Assembly (NCBI GenBank): GCA_009602725.1
Contig: WELB01000073.1
Span: forward strand, 463,195-480,911
Length of the DNA stretch: 17,717 bases
From: Spirogloea muscicola
Taxonomy: Eukaryota; Streptophyta; Zygnematophyceae; Spirogloeales; Spirogloeaceae
Direction: 5' to 3'
The stretch's first letter is position 1. Each line of letters starts with the position of its first letter. The notes below the pieces were generated by a model. It did not search any database. It had not been told where the DNA came from and saw only the letters and a list, made by a program, of their open reading frames with translations. The position numbers and the translations under genes are program-made. Below are positions 15,206 through 17,717 of the stretch, in pieces.

Positions 15206-16168
15206 TGGCAGAGCAGCATGGTGGCCATGAGGATTGCCTGGATCGAGAAGCTTTGAATCCTCTCTCTTCTCTGATGACCTTCAAGTTTGGAGGCCTTCTG
15301 TGATCTCCAGTATACGCCTTTGTAGATAGCAGGTCTTGCAAGAGGATAGATGATAGCGGAGCTTCGCTTGATTGTCAGTCAATTTCTCCTGCCTCCGAGA
15401 TTTTGCCATCGAATCTTACACCTCCTTCGGCTCGTGAACTCAGCGCGCATTGTACATCATTGCAGCTTGTAGTGATCACTTGCTGCTGAGTGCCTTGGTT
15501 GCTGAGTTTCAAAATGAGAGGATCTAGATCCTTGAGGTGATCAAATAGCCCTCAGCTGCTACATCAATGGAGATTGTTTTCACAGACTAAATGTGCACAT
15601 GGGGGCTTGCACAAATTGCAGAAGCTTAGAGCAGAAGAGGGAGCCTTCGAGAAACTTAGAGCTAGAAACAAGCAATTACTGAGAATGAATCAGCTCAGGA
15701 CATGACCGCATTGAGGAATATTTTGACGGGTGAGCAAAGATAACTGAGCGCCTCTCACAGTTAGCCTCAAAAATAGGGAAAACACTGCACCGAGCTAGCT
15801 GTCAGCCCACCTCTGCATTAAGCATTATAGACCCTCTAGAGGAAAGCTCAAGATTTTCTGCTTTTCCAGCCAGCGCTAATTGAGAATGAGCTCTTTAATT
15901 ACTTTGTCAAGTGGCTGCTCATATTGCAGAATGGCCCTTGTGTAACTCCTCACCAAGTGATTCATACAGGTGTAAGAGAAAGTACAAGTGTAGGTAAACT
16001 CTTTACCAGGGAGAAGCAGAACCTTGGTAGCTACCCACAGGACTCCCCCCTCCAACTAATGCATGCTTTCAGTTTGTTCTGTGGATAATACTGTTGCCAT
16101 GTGGTTGCTGAGTCATTGTTTGGATTGACAGTGTGTCTTCAAACAGCCGGCTTGTGATTCACAGACAG
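15206..16168. other. Gene-free intergenic stretch between convergent SGT1 and DHDPR
   Basis: The two genes converge here. The stretch has moderate to low GC compared with flanking exons and no open frame resembling a protein. It must contain both 3' UTRs. TGTAA strings occur on the plus strand near 15952 and 15973, and TTACA (minus-strand TGTAA) near 15416. TGTAA is the common polyadenylation signal of chlorophytes, but these lie far from the stops and their use is uncertain. Confidence 0.5.
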
Positions 16169-17717
16169 TCACCTCATTTTGCCTTCTCTTAGTACATCAA
16201 CCATGTTGTACAGCTTCTTGTCGGCCTTCTCGGAGATCTGCGGGCAACACAAGCAAGTGCAGCTACAAGCTGTAACTGCTGAAGTAGCAAGTTATACTGC
16301 ACACCACACTGAGTACTCCATTGTATGGCTGTAAACTTGCAGAAGGAATTGAAGAAAATACAATGTGTACTACTTGTATTACGCACCTTTCTGGCCAGGA
16401 AGAGTACTGCGTCTATGGTACCCTCAGCATAGATGCTGCGTCCACATACGTTGTGCTCAAATTTGAACCGCACCCTGCACACCATTGACCCAAGTGCAAA
16501 GAGATTTTCACCTGGTGAACAAAGTTGCTGCTAGAAACGAAAGCAGGTGCCACCACAGTACTCTGCAACACATGGCCAGGAAGTGCGTGACTGAGTACAC
16601 ATGGTCATGTACTCACGTATCATCGGGTGACGTCAGTTGGTACGTGTGAAATGCATGGCCCTTCAGGTGCTCCTCTGGCACAGCCATTCGTGACAACTGC
16701 TCTTCAGGCTCCCGCACCTTCTCAATCTGCAGAACCAAGAAGCATGCAAGTCAATGGACTCACCACTGGCGAACTTGAACTATCAAAGGCAGTGCGTAAC
16801 CTCTCAGAACGTTGACGAGTCGTCTACTCTTTTGTGCTTGCAAGCAAACTTCTCGTGCTTGCAAACAAATGAACGTCAACGTCCAGAGGCGCATGTTGGC
16901 ACCTGATCGACACTAAAGTCCAGCCCCAGCTTCTGGAAGGATGCCACAATGGCCTTGGCCGTCCCAGAGGTGTCGACTTTCGTCGACTGGTGCGACTCAG
17001 TCACCTGCCCCCGCAGCAGCCCTGCACCTGGGGTCCTTAGCTACTTCAACGGCACAGGAGATGGTGCACATCACCTCGCCACTTTGCCACAAAAGCAGAA
17101 GTTCAGGACACTGCATGCATCCTGCTACTCTCCTCCTCCTCTGACCTTCAGATCGTACCCTGAGAATGCTCCTGGAAATTGCTCGGCCATGAGCTCCAGG
17201 GTCGCCTGCAGCGCCACCACCTGCGGAGCAACGGGCAGCGAGGGCGTGAGACTGGCGGCAGACGAGCTGCAGCCGAGCCAGGCCTCCTCATAAGCCTCTG
17301 GAGGCTTGTGGGCTTCGTCAGCAGCTCGCCTGCTTGCCCATCTGCGGCGCGACGACGGCGTAGTTCCCGGACGAGCGCAGGACCTCGAGCAGCCGCTCCC
17401 GGTCACCGCCCGTGGTGCCCATCACAAACGGCAGGTTGCGGCGACAGTAGAACTCCGCGTTGCCTGCGCCGCAGCAACTGGCTTTCTGTGTCAGCCGCAG
17501 CAAGTCGCGCCAGCAAGTGACACCGAGACGACGGCGACGACGGTGGGGGGGTCGTCACCGTTGACGGCGGAGGGCAGCGTGTAGTCGACGACGACGACGG
17601 CGGGGTGCGCGGCGAGGACGGCGTCCACGACGGCGTCGCGCTCCTCGGCGCCGCGGAGCTCGACCTCGGCGCCGCCGCCGAAGGCCAGCCGCGCGCCGCC
17701 GGCACCGGGAGCCGTGT
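16169..17717 (-). CDS. DAPB: 4-hydroxy-tetrahydrodipicolinate reductase, plant type (5' end outside window)
   Basis: Minus-strand exons are 17717-17559 (partial), 17463-17330, 17220-17146, 17004-16903, 16726-16617, 16474-16387 and 16237-16169 (TGA). They give 244 visible residues, all junctions in phase. The enzyme reduces 4-hydroxy-tetrahydrodipicolinate with NAD(P)H in the diaminopimelate route to lysine, in the plastid in plants. Seen here: DYTLPSAVN (about 44-52), FVMGTTGG (65-72, cofactor loop), PQMGKQ (92-97), MAEQFPGAFSGYDLK, then the catalytic segment ESHQSTKVDTSGTA (125-138; H127 and K131 align with E. coli H159 and K163). EHNVCGRSIYAEGT and the C-terminus DKKLYNMVDVLREGKMR are typical of plant DHDPR. 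The N-terminal GxxGxMG cofactor motif and any transit peptide lie beyond the window. The second intron seems to begin with GC rather than GT. Confidence 0.95.
16834..16869. repeat. 15-bp direct repeat in a DHDPR intron
   Basis: GTGCTTGCAAGCAAA (16834-16848) recurs as GTGCTTGCAAACAAA (16855-16869), period 21, one mismatch, within the intron 16902-16727. It looks like a small local duplication with no assigned role. Confidence 0.6.

Overview
The window looks like nuclear DNA of a green alga (chlorophyte, possibly Trebouxiophyceae; this is an inference). Three genes have many short introns with GT-AG borders. Two encode plant-type proteins: the HSP90 co-chaperone SGT1 and the plastid lysine enzyme DHDPR (DapB). 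Base composition is GC-rich in exons and upstream stretches. No bacterial operon, rRNA, tRNA or CRISPR was seen.

Layout. 1-195 is GC-rich without a supported gene. 196-about 300 is the 3' end of a non-LTR retrotransposon, next to a 37-bp inverted repeat (254-290 / 419-455). 895-2477 (minus) is a four-exon gene for a 302-residue protein with two copies of an unnamed motif. From about 2962 to 12345 lies a 9.4-kb block built almost entirely of non-LTR retrotransposon pieces with a restriction-like endonuclease (RLE; R2/NeSL/Utopia-like, exact clade not resolved). 12491-15205 (plus) is SGT1 in ten exons, spliced here to a 373-residue protein with every junction in phase. 15206-16168 is a gene-free convergent intergenic stretch. 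16169-17717 (minus) is the 3' part of DHDPR in seven exons, cut by the window edge.

The retroelement block is the unusual part. Plus-strand pieces run head-to-tail (tail remnant 2962-3270, copy 1 at 3271-5500, remnant about 5505-5965, tail 5966-6195). Minus-strand pieces also run head-to-tail (tails 12345-12159, copy 3 at 12158-9996, copy 2 at 9995-6690, remnants 6675-6476 and 6475-6200). The two series meet tail-to-tail near 6195-6200. Nearly every 5'-truncated piece begins where the 3' tail of another ends, which suggests that members of the family insert into each other's tails. Tails lack poly(A) and fall into two types; one carries a conserved TTGTC box followed by a GGGCTGG/CCAGCCC hairpin. 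Only copy 1 keeps a long open frame (713 residues, RT motifs A onward plus RLE), although it lacks the N-terminal zinc finger and the start of the RT. Copy 2 is nearly full length but broken by several frameshifts and one in-frame stop.

The host genes do not form a functional unit with the retroelements. The block ends only about 150 bp upstream of the SGT1 start codon, so it may bear on that promoter.
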